In this document: positions 4,604-10,199 of the stretch, one piece after another
How positions within the stretch are numbered: the stretch's first letter is position 1
Layout: every line of letters starts with the position of its first letter
From: Chromera velia
Taxonomy: Eukaryota; Sar; Chromeraceae
Reading direction: 5' to 3'
Length of the DNA: 10,199 bases
Assembly (NCBI GenBank): GCA_018398765.1
Contig: JAHBMJ010003543.1
Span: forward strand, 1-10,199
The notes under the pieces: model-generated
Database searches by the model: none
What the model saw: only the letters and a program-made list of their open reading frames with translations
Told to the model about the DNA's origin: nothing
Made by a program: the position numbers and the translations under genes

Positions 4604-6850
4604 TCACTCACTGAGTTGCCATCGTGTACGCCCCCGCCGGGAAGCTTCCTGAATCTGAGGCTGAGGGGCAGGGGGGGCATATGCAGAGGCTCCACTGGCA
4701 GGGTGGACCTGCAGGGGAGCAGCCAGCTGCATCACCGTCGGGGTCTGGGCGAGGGGGGGGGATGTCGTCACGCCCCCCTGATGGGACAGCATTCCTGGAG
4801 GGATGCTTGGAGAGACTGCCAGGGGTGTCTGCACAGGAACGGAAGCTGGCACAGACAGGAATGGGGAGGCGGGGTGCAGAAACGGGGAGACGGCCTGCAC
4901 TGGAGGTTGGGGACTTGCAGGAGAGACTTGTTGGAGACCCTGTGGAGCACTCTGAAGATGGGGCGGCGGGAAGGGGAAGGATCCGTTGAGAGATGGAGCC
5001 ACGGTGGCATTGTGGTGGTACGTAGAGTGGAAGTTCGGTTGCTGCTGTTGTTGTAGTTGTAGGAAGTTCTGCTGGAGTTGTCGAGACGCTCTGCGGTGTC
5101 TGATCTGCAGTGCTCTGTATTGGAGGTCGAGCTCTACGGGGTCTCCCGCGGCTTTCTGTAGACCCTGCAGGGGAACTCTGTGTCTCTCCTCCATCAATTT
5201 GGCAAGGGCAATCTGTCGGATTGAAAAAGAGTCGAGATCGGGGTCGGGGGGGAGCCCCTCTAGATCCTTCCAGTACTCGTTGCACTTGTCAGTGACTGTC
5301 TTCTTTGGGTAGAAGAAACCCTGAATGTCCCCCTTTTGGACGAGGAGGGTTCTCTGGTGGGCCTCTCTGTCGATCGCCTGGTCGGAGGTTATCTGCAACT
5401 GCACGTCGCAGCCGCAGTGGGAGCAGAGCATCCTGTTCTCTGCACACGCTACGCACCGAGAGGGGAGACTGCGGCCCCTCCCTCGGTGGAAGGAAAAGAC
5501 GGGGAGTCTTCTGGCAACCCCACACTTCACACAGGGCAGTCTGGGAATGTCCCCGGAAGCATACTTCAAGTTCGGATTCCTAGACCCCCCCCGAGTGCGT
5601 GCGTCATTCGGATCTGGCATGATGTGAGTGAGTACTGCGTGAGTTGCGAGGATTTCTCTCCTCTCATCGAGGGGGGTCTTGTCCTCACAATCATCGCACA
5701 GGGGAAGGCACTGGGAGCCGTGCATGTCCTCTTGCTTCACCTGCATGAAGATCGTTGGCGCGATCACTCGACAACAATCCTCGCACCGACACTCCCCCGG
5801 AACGTAGGCAACACAAGTGGGGTTGCGCACGTACTTCATAATGCACCCGTGGCACATGAAGGAGGGATGGACCTTATCGGAATCGAGTTTGGAGATGAGC
5901 AAGGGTTTGCCTGCAGACAGCTCATACTTCGTACTCATCCATGTGGATCGGATGGATGCGGGACGGTGACGCTCTCTGAGAAGAGCGTAGAGCAGTGCCA
6001 TGCGAGTGTCACTGAAGTCGTGATCCTTCGCAATCTTCCTAACTGTGGTGATGGGAATCAGACTGTGCCAGAGACTTCTCATCTCTGCGGGTGCTTTGTC
6101 GTCGGATCGCTCCATGACTACTGCTCGACCCTCCTCACAGAATTGGCACGTCCTCGTCTCTCTAGAGCAGTTGAAGCATCGCTTTGGTACTTGGTTGGTT
6201 TTGTCCCCTGCTGCTAGCCAGACAAAGGCGGGATGAATGTGCTTTCCACACCGTCCCAAACACGCTAAGAGGTCCGGAGTGTCTCTCTGCCCCACTGAAT
6301 GCTCCACCTTCACCAACTGTGTTTTGAGTAGGTCTTGTTTGTATGGACCTGGGACAGTCCACTTGCAATCGTCACACAGAGTGAGGCGATCAGATCCAAT
6401 TGCCCCCGGCGGCATCTTCATGAAGATTCGATCATCTACGCTTTCTCTACACTGAAAACAGTGCAGCATCGTCTGTCCGTGTATAGACACCACACACGTG
6501 TTGTGCTGAATGATGTCGTACATGCATTTTCTGCAACAGTGCATCTTGCGGAGCGGGACGGTATCTGCCTTCGTTCGTTCGTTCGTTCGTTCTTGACTAC
6601 TACACAGGAAGCCTTCTTGACTCCGCACTGTCTGCTTTCCAGCTCGGAGCCCAAGACCGGTCAGCTGATCCAGGAAAGGGACGGCAGGCAGATCTGTGAG
6701 CACCTGCCGAGACGTGTGACTGTACTGCTTTGGGTCTCTTTCAACCTCCTTCCGAATTGTGGAACTCTCTCCTGCGAGGCAGTGAAGTCTCTGAAGGTCG
6801 GAGCTGTTTAAGGACCAATGCCTGCCCATGAACCAAACGACACCTCTCAT
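4604..6850 (-). CDS. Cysteine-rich protein with tandem duplicated zinc-binding-like module and Gln/Pro-rich tail (748 aa, unrecognised family)
   Basis: An unbroken frame from ATG at 6850 to TGA at 4604-4606, with an in-frame TGA upstream at 6857-6859. Residues 1-102 are featureless. Residues 103-299 and 331-562 are two copies of one module, with cysteines at 106, 109, 119, 131, 134, 159, 162, 197, 201, 225, 228, 235, 238 and at 333, 336, 346, 356, 359, 385, 388, 440, 443, 466, 469, 476, 479. Each copy ends in a W..L segment and an FS...AL..L..ERHR helix. Residues 583-736 are Gln/Pro/Ser/Ala-rich, with five consecutive Gln and no Cys. There is no signal peptide or membrane segment. The paired CxxC motifs suggest structural zinc, and the tail resembles those of nuclear or RNA-associated regulators; both are inference. 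RING, PHD and LIM spacings do not fit. Met103 (6544) is a plausible alternative start. A GTGAGT donor spans the stop, so the true C-terminus may differ. Confidence 0.8.
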   Translation of the reverse strand: MRGVVWFMGRHWSLNSSDLQRLHCLAGESSTIRKEVERDPKQYSHTSRQVLTDLPAVPFLDQLTGLGLRAGKQTVRSQEGFLCSSQERTNERTKADTVPLRKMHCCRKCMYDIIQHNTCVVSIHGQTMLHCFQCRESVDDRIFMKMPPGAIGSDRLTLCDDCKWTVPGPYKQDLLKTQLVKVEHSVGQRDTPDLLACLGRCGKHIHPAFVWLAAGDKTNQVPKRCFNCSRETRTCQFCEEGRAVVMERSDDKAPAEMRSLWHSLIPITTVRKIAKDHDFSDTRMALLYALLRERHRPASIRSTWMSTKYELSAGKPLLISKLDSDKVHPSFMCHGCIMKYVRNPTCVAYVPGECRCEDCCRVIAPTIFMQVKQEDMHGSQCLPLCDDCEDKTPLDERREILATHAVLTHIMPDPNDARTRGGSRNPNLKYASGDIPRLPCVKCGVARRLPVFSFHRGRGRSLPSRCVACAENRMLCSHCGCDVQLQITSDQAIDREAHQRTLLVQKGDIQGFFYPKKTVTDKCNEYWKDLEGLPPDPDLDSFSIRQIALAKLMEERHRVPLQGLQKAAGDPVELDLQYRALQIRHRRASRQLQQNFLQLQQQQQPNFHSTYHHNATVAPSLNGSFPFPPPHLQSAPQGLQQVSPASPQPPVQAVSPFLHPASPFLSVPASVPVQTPLAVSPSIPPGMLSHQGGVTTSPPLAQTPTVMQLAAPLQVHPASGASAYAPPAPQPQIQEASRRGRTRWQLSE
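4643..5104 (-). other. Gln/Pro/Ser-rich low-complexity tail (residues 583-736)
   Basis: This encodes a disordered-looking segment: Gln-rich first (LQQNFLQLQQQQQP), then Pro/Ser/Val/Gln repeats such as SPASPQPPVQAVSPFLHPAS, with no cysteines and few charges. Such tails are common in transcription regulators and RNA-granule proteins, but composition alone does not establish a function. The protein ends with a short basic run, RRGRTRWQLSE. Confidence 0.8.
5165..5860 (-). other. Cys-rich module, copy B (residues 331-562)
   Basis: The ladder is C333-x2-C336, C346, C356-x2-C359, C385-DD-C388, C440-x2-C443, C466-x2-C469 and C476-x2-C479, then W527-x2-L530 and RQIALAKLMEERHRVP. It differs from copy A mainly by about 17 extra residues between CDDC and the next cysteine pair, a basic Arg/Gly-rich segment between C443 and C466 (HRGRGR), and a longer linker before the helix. 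Additional cysteines at 354, 360, 381 and 481 have no equivalents in copy A. Confidence 0.75.
5954..6544 (-). other. Cys-rich module, copy A (residues 103-299)
   Basis: The ladder is C106-x2-C109, C119, C131-x2-C134, C159-DD-C162, C197-x3-C201, C225-x2-C228 and C235-x2-C238. It is followed by W261-x2-L264 and the helix-like RMALLYALLRERHRP ending near residue 298. Every cysteine has a partner in copy B. Thirteen cysteines could hold up to three zinc ions, with His204 or His206 as possible extra ligands. Confidence 0.75.
6569..6592. repeat. (TTCG)n repeat inside the coding region
   Basis: Five to six TTCG units, encoding ERTNER near residues 87-92 of the minus-strand protein. A change of one unit would shift the frame between residues 1-86 and the conserved modules. 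This fits a real start at Met103, a short unrecognised intron, or a hypermutable N-terminus. Confidence 0.9.
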
Positions 6851-6856
6851 TTGCGA

Positions 6857-6864
6857 TCACGTGA
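6857..6864. promoter_or_regulatory. TCACGTGA palindrome just upstream of the minus-strand ATG
   Basis: An eight-base perfect palindrome with a CACGTG core, seven bases 5' of the ATG at 6850. CACGTG is the E-box/G-box core bound by bHLH and bZIP factors in many eukaryotes. Its position in the 5' leader is unusual for a promoter element, so function is only a suggestion. Confidence 0.25.
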
Positions 6865-6880
6865 GCATCCATCAATTACA

Positions 6881-6924
6881 CATGCATGCATCCTACACTC
6901 TTAATTAATGATCGATATATAAAT
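6881..6924 (-). promoter_or_regulatory. Candidate core promoter of the Cys-rich gene: TATA-like box and TGCATGCA motif
   Basis: On the minus strand, TTTATATATCGAT (6912-6924) lies about 65 bases before the ATG and resembles a TATA box. TGCATGCA (6883-6890) lies between it and the start. TGCATGCA is a known target of an apicomplexan AP2 factor (Plasmodium PF14_0633); relevance depends on the organism being an alveolate, which is not established. A start at Met103 would move the true promoter assignment. Confidence 0.25.
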
Positions 6925-8016
6925 TCGAAAAAACAAGTCAATACAGAGCGACGCAGCCGGCGTGCCGCTTTAAAATTTCTGGAGGGGGCATGCGCACACA
7001 GAGATATCCGCCGGGGCCCTTGTCGACCATATATTATAATACGTTTGGCTGGGCTTGCCTTCGTATAGCGCGCGGTACACGCGGGAGCAGCTCACTGCAA
7101 AAGGGTTCAGACAAGCAACCACTCCTTAGCTGAGATAAGCTAGAGCTTGCGCTCCTCTCTCTCTGATGTCTAGCCCCAAAGCCGCGGATAGCGCGCGCCT
7201 GGGCCTGTTTCATAACCTGAGGTGCATGCGCTTGTGCGAAGGCTAGCACCACTAGCCCGCACAGAAGAGGTAACATGGCTGTGCAACGCGGCGCAGGTTA
7301 TGAGGAGCAGCGCACGCAAGCTAACACAGTATTTTGCGGCCCCGACACGCCTATGTATGCCTATGGCTGCCAACTGGGGGCCACGCCCCGTAAAAAAAGA
7401 AATCAAACTTTTTTGGGGGAAAAACAACTCTCACAGAAAGCAAAGCAGTAGGATTATCAGGCCTGACTCAATACTAGCCTATTGCTAGGTAGGATCCTCT
7501 TCTTTCATATTTGAAAGTTTGAAACGCTTGTTGATCAGGTGATCCGATCTCACTTCTTCACATCGGTCAGTAAGTTCTCTGGTTCCAGTTTTTTCTCCCG
7601 CCTATTCCCTCCCTCGTATTATCACTCTATAGTTATACTATTTAGGAATACATATACGTACACAGGCAGATATGATCTGCAACATATCTGCAACTATACA
7701 GTAAGTTAAACTTGTTGGTTAACCTTTACGTTGTTAATAATTATAACTATCACACTCATATCATTCATATATGAGTCTATGTGATAAGTATTCATATGTA
7801 TTACCAAACTTTAAAGTAAAATTCCCACTCCAATCTTTCCCCGGTTAAATGAATGAATGAATGATCGAGTTAGGTTAAAGCCGGTGAGCCACCTCTTAGG
7901 CTCTGGCTAACCCGGCATATTATGTAGAAATTTGTTACGCAACGTTCGTTCTATAGGGCATTTGAAGGCTTGCAAGACTAGGCGGCCCCTTCGCTTTAGT
8001 CTATGGCTGCGCAAGG
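6925..8016. other. No gene seen; repeat-derived spacer
   Basis: No coding frame with recognisable content on either strand. The first part is GC-rich in patches, with ATAGCGCGCG occurring twice (about 7066 and 7188) and TCATAACCTG at 7210-7219 inverted at 7294-7303. After 7500 it becomes AT-rich, with a bulged hairpin at 7748-7786 and an ATGAATGA run near 7850. No tRNA or rRNA signature was found. Confidence 0.5.
7748..7786. repeat. Bulged inverted repeat (hairpin)
   Basis: TATCACA plus CTCATAT (7748-7761) pairs with ATATGAG (7769-7775) and TGTGATA (7780-7786). A 7-base loop and a 4-base bulge on the right arm leave 14 base pairs in two blocks. Confidence 0.7.
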
Positions 8017-8216
8017 TAGACTATACCCTCCTGTCACTATCAACTAAAACTTTTTTAAAGATTCAAGTTCAGCCTAAGTTCTGCGCTTTTCACCTATAAA
8101 GTTCAAGTCTATTCCAAAGTTTTGCGCTAGGTCAATCTTTACTAGTGTTCAAGACTATTCCAAACTTCTGCAGCCTCAGTTCAAGGAGTCGATAGTGACA
8201 GGGGGGTAGCAGACTA
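8017..8216. mobile_element. Putative 200-bp MITE-like element with 30-bp imperfect terminal inverted repeats
   Basis: The left end (TAGACTATACCC... through CACTATCAACT, 8017-8045) and the reverse complement of the right end (8187-8216) match in about 25 of 30 aligned columns, with one gap. Similarity stops at the outer TA on both sides, which would fit a TA target-site duplication. There is no coding capacity. The interior carries four diverged copies of a unit starting TTCAAG at 8062, 8102, 8148 and 8180. The inverted repeats are directly visible; calling this a transposable element is inference until other copies are found. Confidence 0.55.
8062..8185. repeat. Diverged tandem repeats inside the 200-bp element
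   Basis: Units begin TTCAAG(T/A)...C(C/T)AA(A)(G/C)TT(C/T)TGC(G/A) and are spaced 40, 46 and 32 bases apart. The second (from 8102) and third (from 8148) are closest: both contain TTCAAG, CTATTCCAAA and a TTYTGC core. The fourth retains only TTCAAG. Confidence 0.6.
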
Positions 8217-8441
8217 TGGTGGTATTGATTTGAGTCTAGGATTAGTAGGAACAAATCTGGGATGAACCACCTTAGACTAGACCTTAGAGTTTAAAGACCA
8301 AACAGATCAGTGCTAATAATAAAGCTGAGACCTTAACCGTGGTTAGGCCAAGGTTTGGTCACTTAGCATTAGGCCGAGCTTGAGGCGACACAGCCGTTCA
8401 CAGCTTATGCACCCGGCCTTCAGATCGTTCCTTGCTTCTCT

Positions 8442-8469
8442 CCTTGCTTACTTAAACAAGTAAGTAAGG
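8442..8469. repeat. 12-bp inverted repeat with one mismatch (hairpin)
   Basis: CCTTGCTTACTT (8442-8453) and AAGTAAGTAAGG (8458-8469) face each other across a 4-base loop, with one mismatched pair. Confidence 0.8.
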
Positions 8470-8644
8470 ATAAACCTTTATATTATATCTTTTAGCAAAT
8501 CTTCAAGAGAGGAGGTTAGCATAAGTCTGAGTCCCTTTAAGCAGTGTTGGCTCTAGTGTTGGCTGCTTAAGCATGTAAAAAAGTAATGGCTTGCAAACCT
8601 CCTTTCTAGCCCAAATGCCTTGTCAAAAGGGAAGTAGCAGCATT

Positions 8645-8666
8645 CTCCGGGTCTTCGGACTCGGAG
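8645..8666 (+). other. 9-bp hairpin closed by a UUCG tetraloop
   Basis: CTCCGGGTC (8645-8653), TTCG loop, GACTCGGAG (8658-8666). All nine positions pair on the + strand if one G-U is allowed, and the loop is the exceptionally stable C(UUCG)G type seen in rRNA and other structured RNAs. The G-U pair would be A-C on the opposite strand, so the structure favours a + strand RNA. No RNA family is recognised around it. Confidence 0.5.
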
Positions 8667-8817
8667 GGCGCAAAGTGAATGGCTTTTTCTGGGTATGCAA
8701 AGATCGATTGAGTGATTGAAGGGAAAGGAAAAAAACAGAAAAAAGAGTGAATTAGAGGAGAAGGAAACAAGCTTAGGGGCTTTTGGGTGAAGAAGGAGGT
8801 CGAGCAGAAAAGGGGTA

Positions 8818-8837
8818 CTACCCGGGTCCCGGGGTAG
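8818..8837. repeat. GC-rich hairpin
   Basis: CTACCC (8818-8823) and GGGTAG (8832-8837) enclose GGGTCCCG, which has overlapping internal pairing options (GGG/CCC). It lies about 150 bases 3' of the UUCG hairpin. Confidence 0.5.
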
Positions 8838-9004
8838 ATGGGTCAGGTCTTTCCCTGATAAAGGTTTTCCCCTCTTCTCAAAGAGTAGCCTTTGCCCAGG
8901 GAGAAAGATATTATCAAGGTTTTGCGTTATAAGGTGTCCTGCCTGCTTGTGCCTGCTTGCATGCCTATGCCGACTGAGTCGAAGAAGAATCGGAAAAGAT
9001 GTCT

Positions 9005-9028
9005 ATCACATACTAGATCACATACTAG
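9005..9028. repeat. Exact 12-bp tandem duplication
   Basis: ATCACATACTAG occurs twice without spacer. A second exact tandem duplication, ACACAGCATT at 9076-9095, lies 47 bases further on. Both look like slippage or recent insertion scars. Confidence 0.85.
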
Positions 9029-9349
9029 TCTGTCATGCAGACTTTCTGTTCTGAGAATCAGAAGAGACGACTTCGACACAGCATTACACAGCATTCGAAT
9101 TCTATGACTGTGCTACTATACTTAGCCTACACTATCTGTGTAATCTAATGTCCAATAGTGTGCACATCCATCTAGGTATCCATGAAGTGGCCTTTACTTT
9201 ATAAGGTCTTAATATTCTGCATATATATATGGCTAGACGTATGACCTTCATTTTTCAGTAAGCTACTAAGAATCTTTCTTGGTTAATTTATCTATGTTAT
9301 ACGTATTGTATTAAGCGACAATGTTCTACTAGTAGGGTATCAATAAATC

Positions 9350-9366
9350 AGTCAATCAATCAATCA
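9350..9366. repeat. Short (TCAA)n repeat
   Basis: About four TCAA units in AT-rich spacer to the left of the MITE-like element. Confidence 0.85.
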
Positions 9367-9444
9367 CTTATCACTTAATCTAGCACTTAATTATCACCTA
9401 AGTTCATAGTCTAACTTAGTTACTTACCTATAGTTAACTAGCTA

Positions 9445-9821
9445 CCGGTTGTCCAGTAATTCTTTCAAATACTAGATTTATCATAGCTTAAGAAATAGGC
9501 TACATCAGAAGCTGATTTTTTTTGTAGTAAATCTCCCACCATATGGCATTGAATGAAAGTAAAAAAAGCTTCGTACGACTAGGGTGGCTTAAGCAACATT
9601 TTTGAACCTGTTGTGAAAAATTCACATTTTTCATTTGGAGACCTCATTTTTTCTAGATTTTTTTTTTCGCTTCCTAGAAGGTTTGATGACCATCTAAGCC
9701 AGATTTCTAGGACCTAGGACTCCCGGCTATAAGTTAAATAACATGGTTTCTTTTGAGTTTTTGTATCTGACTCACATGATTTTTTGTTTATTTTTTGTAG
9801 CTACAATTACTGGACAACCGG
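9445..9821. mobile_element. MITE-like element, 377 bp, perfect 17-bp TIRs flanked by TA
   Basis: CCGGTTGTCCAGTAATT (9445-9461) is repeated exactly in inverted orientation as AATTACTGGACAACCGG (9805-9821). Each outer end abuts TA (9443-9444 and 9822-9823), as expected from TA target-site duplication by Tc1/mariner-type transposases. Similarity stops after these bases on both sides. The interior is T-rich, has no coding frame of note and contains a small TGTGAAAAATTCACA palindrome. Terminal repeats, TA flanks and length all fit a non-autonomous Tc1/mariner-type MITE. The TIRs differ from the end of the neighbouring element at 9861, so a different transposase would be needed to move it. Confidence 0.75.
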
Positions 9822-9860
9822 TATAGACTGAATGAAATTTTTTTTATTACTCTAAATCTA

Positions 9861-10199
9861 CAGTGTACACAGCCTTCAAACTTTTTGTACAAATAGTTAC
9901 ATATCTGAATATTATTTTATGAAAAGGATGAACAGAAATGTCGGTGTGAAACTTTTATACTTATAAAAAAAAAATGATGAAAATTCACACTTTTATTCTA
10001 TAAAGTCAGTCTGCTTTGTGTCGGTACCCCTTTGCCTCCACAATAGCCTGCGCTCGATTGTATACAGACGCACAGACTTTCTCAATGTAGTCTCCATCTA
10101 GATTTCCGACAATTCTTCCCACCCGCGCCTTGTAAGAGGCCCGGCTCTTTGTGCGCTGGGAAAGAGGCCAGTCTGCTTCTTCCTCCACAATTGTTGACT
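9861..10199 (-). mobile_element. 3' end of a putative Tc1/mariner-type transposon (partial)
   Basis: TA at 9859-9860 is followed by CAGTGTACACAGCC. TA-CAGTG is the typical outer end of many Tc1-family terminal repeats. The transposase C-terminus ends at 10006 on the minus strand, leaving about 145 bases between its stop and the proposed terminus, a normal arrangement. The opposite end and most of the element lie beyond the right edge, so the terminal repeat cannot be confirmed here. Confidence 0.4.
10006..10199 (-). CDS. Tc1/mariner-like transposase, C-terminal fragment (continues past the window)
   Basis: The frame is open from the right edge to TGA at 10006-10008 and encodes about 63 residues. 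It reads STIVEEEADWPLSQRTKSRA, continues through VGRIVGNLDGDYIEKVCASV and ends YNRAQAIVEAKGYRHKAD. The final segment (YI..V..S...R.QA.I.AKG...K) resembles the extreme C-terminus of Tc1/mariner DDE transposases, where a helix with an S-M-P-R-R-like motif is followed by a KGG-T-KY-type end. The DDE catalytic residues and DNA-binding domain would lie outside the window. The visible part has no stop or frameshift, so the gene could be intact. The similarity is limited to one short segment, so the assignment is moderate. Confidence 0.5.
   Translation of the reverse strand, partial: STIVEEEADWPLSQRTKSRASYKARVGRIVGNLDGDYIEKVCASVYNRAQAIVEAKGYRHKAD

Larger units (their letters stand above)
8217..9444. 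other. No gene seen; hairpin-containing spacer
   Basis: The best open frame on the + strand (8892-9107) has no protein-like signature and starts in simple sequence. The region contains hairpins at 8442-8469, 8645-8666 and 8818-8837, and two exact short tandem duplications near 9005 and 9076. A non-coding RNA or a decayed retroelement is possible, but no diagnostic motif was found. Confidence 0.5.

Noticed and set aside
5336-6217. A 293-codon open frame on the + strand
   Set aside because: It lies wholly antisense to the 748-residue gene and is opened by that gene's codon composition. Only the minus frame shows ordered repeated cysteine motifs.
4604-6850. RING, PHD, LIM or treble-clef assignment for the Cys-rich protein
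   Set aside because: The spacing between CxxC pairs (about 24, 35-52 and 23 residues, with no conserved His at the expected positions) does not match these families, so no family name is given.
7210-7303. Inverted repeat TCATAACCTG / CAGGTTATGA
   Set aside because: Only 10 bp with a spacer of about 74 bases and no TA or other duplication at the ends, so chance is an adequate explanation.
8645-8666. Bacterial-type Rho-independent terminator
   Set aside because: The hairpin has no following T-run and the window is eukaryotic.
8217-9444. tRNA or rRNA gene
   Set aside because: No T-loop GGTTCGAANCC-type box, no acceptor-stem pairing around a cloverleaf, and no recognisable rRNA core sequence.

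Overview
The window is nuclear DNA from an intron-containing eukaryote. Simple-sequence arrays occur throughout: AC, CT, TA, GGGA, AGCC, GTGA and TTCG units. A tyrosine-phosphatase domain is split by an intron with standard GT..AG borders. The right half holds small inverted-repeat elements typical of eukaryotic DNA transposons. A protist or microalga with a repeat-rich genome fits best, but I cannot name the species or phylum from the sequence.

Layout. Bases 1-134 are an interrupted AC microsatellite, probably inside an intron. Bases 264-982 (+) hold the last recognisable part of a classical protein tyrosine phosphatase: the P-loop exon (HCVAGLGRTG), a 401-bp intron and the Q-loop exon. The rest of the catalytic domain lies off the left edge. 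From about 1050 to 2750 (+) there are short islands with good splice-site context that may be further exons, but no gene can be assembled with confidence. Bases 2760-4600 are gene-free, with an AT-rich block (about 3240-3960) and several microsatellites. Bases 4604-6850 (-) encode the main gene, an unbroken 748-residue cysteine-rich protein that I do not recognise. Bases 6865-9440 show no convincing gene but contain hairpins and a probable 200-bp inverted-repeat element. Bases 9445-9821 are a second, cleaner MITE-like element, and 9861-10199 look like the 3' end of a Tc1/mariner-type transposon with the C-terminus of its transposase (-).

Most notable observation. The 748-residue protein contains two tandem copies of a roughly 200-230-residue module. 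The copies share a cysteine ladder whose spacing is nearly identical (CxxC, C, CxxC, CDDC, Cx2-3C, CxxC, CxxC), followed by an FS...AL..L..ERHR helix. A Gln/Pro/Ser-rich tail follows. This looks like an undescribed zinc-binding duplicated domain, possibly nuclear, but its function is unknown. The phosphatase, the Cys-rich gene and the transposons show no sign of acting in one pathway.
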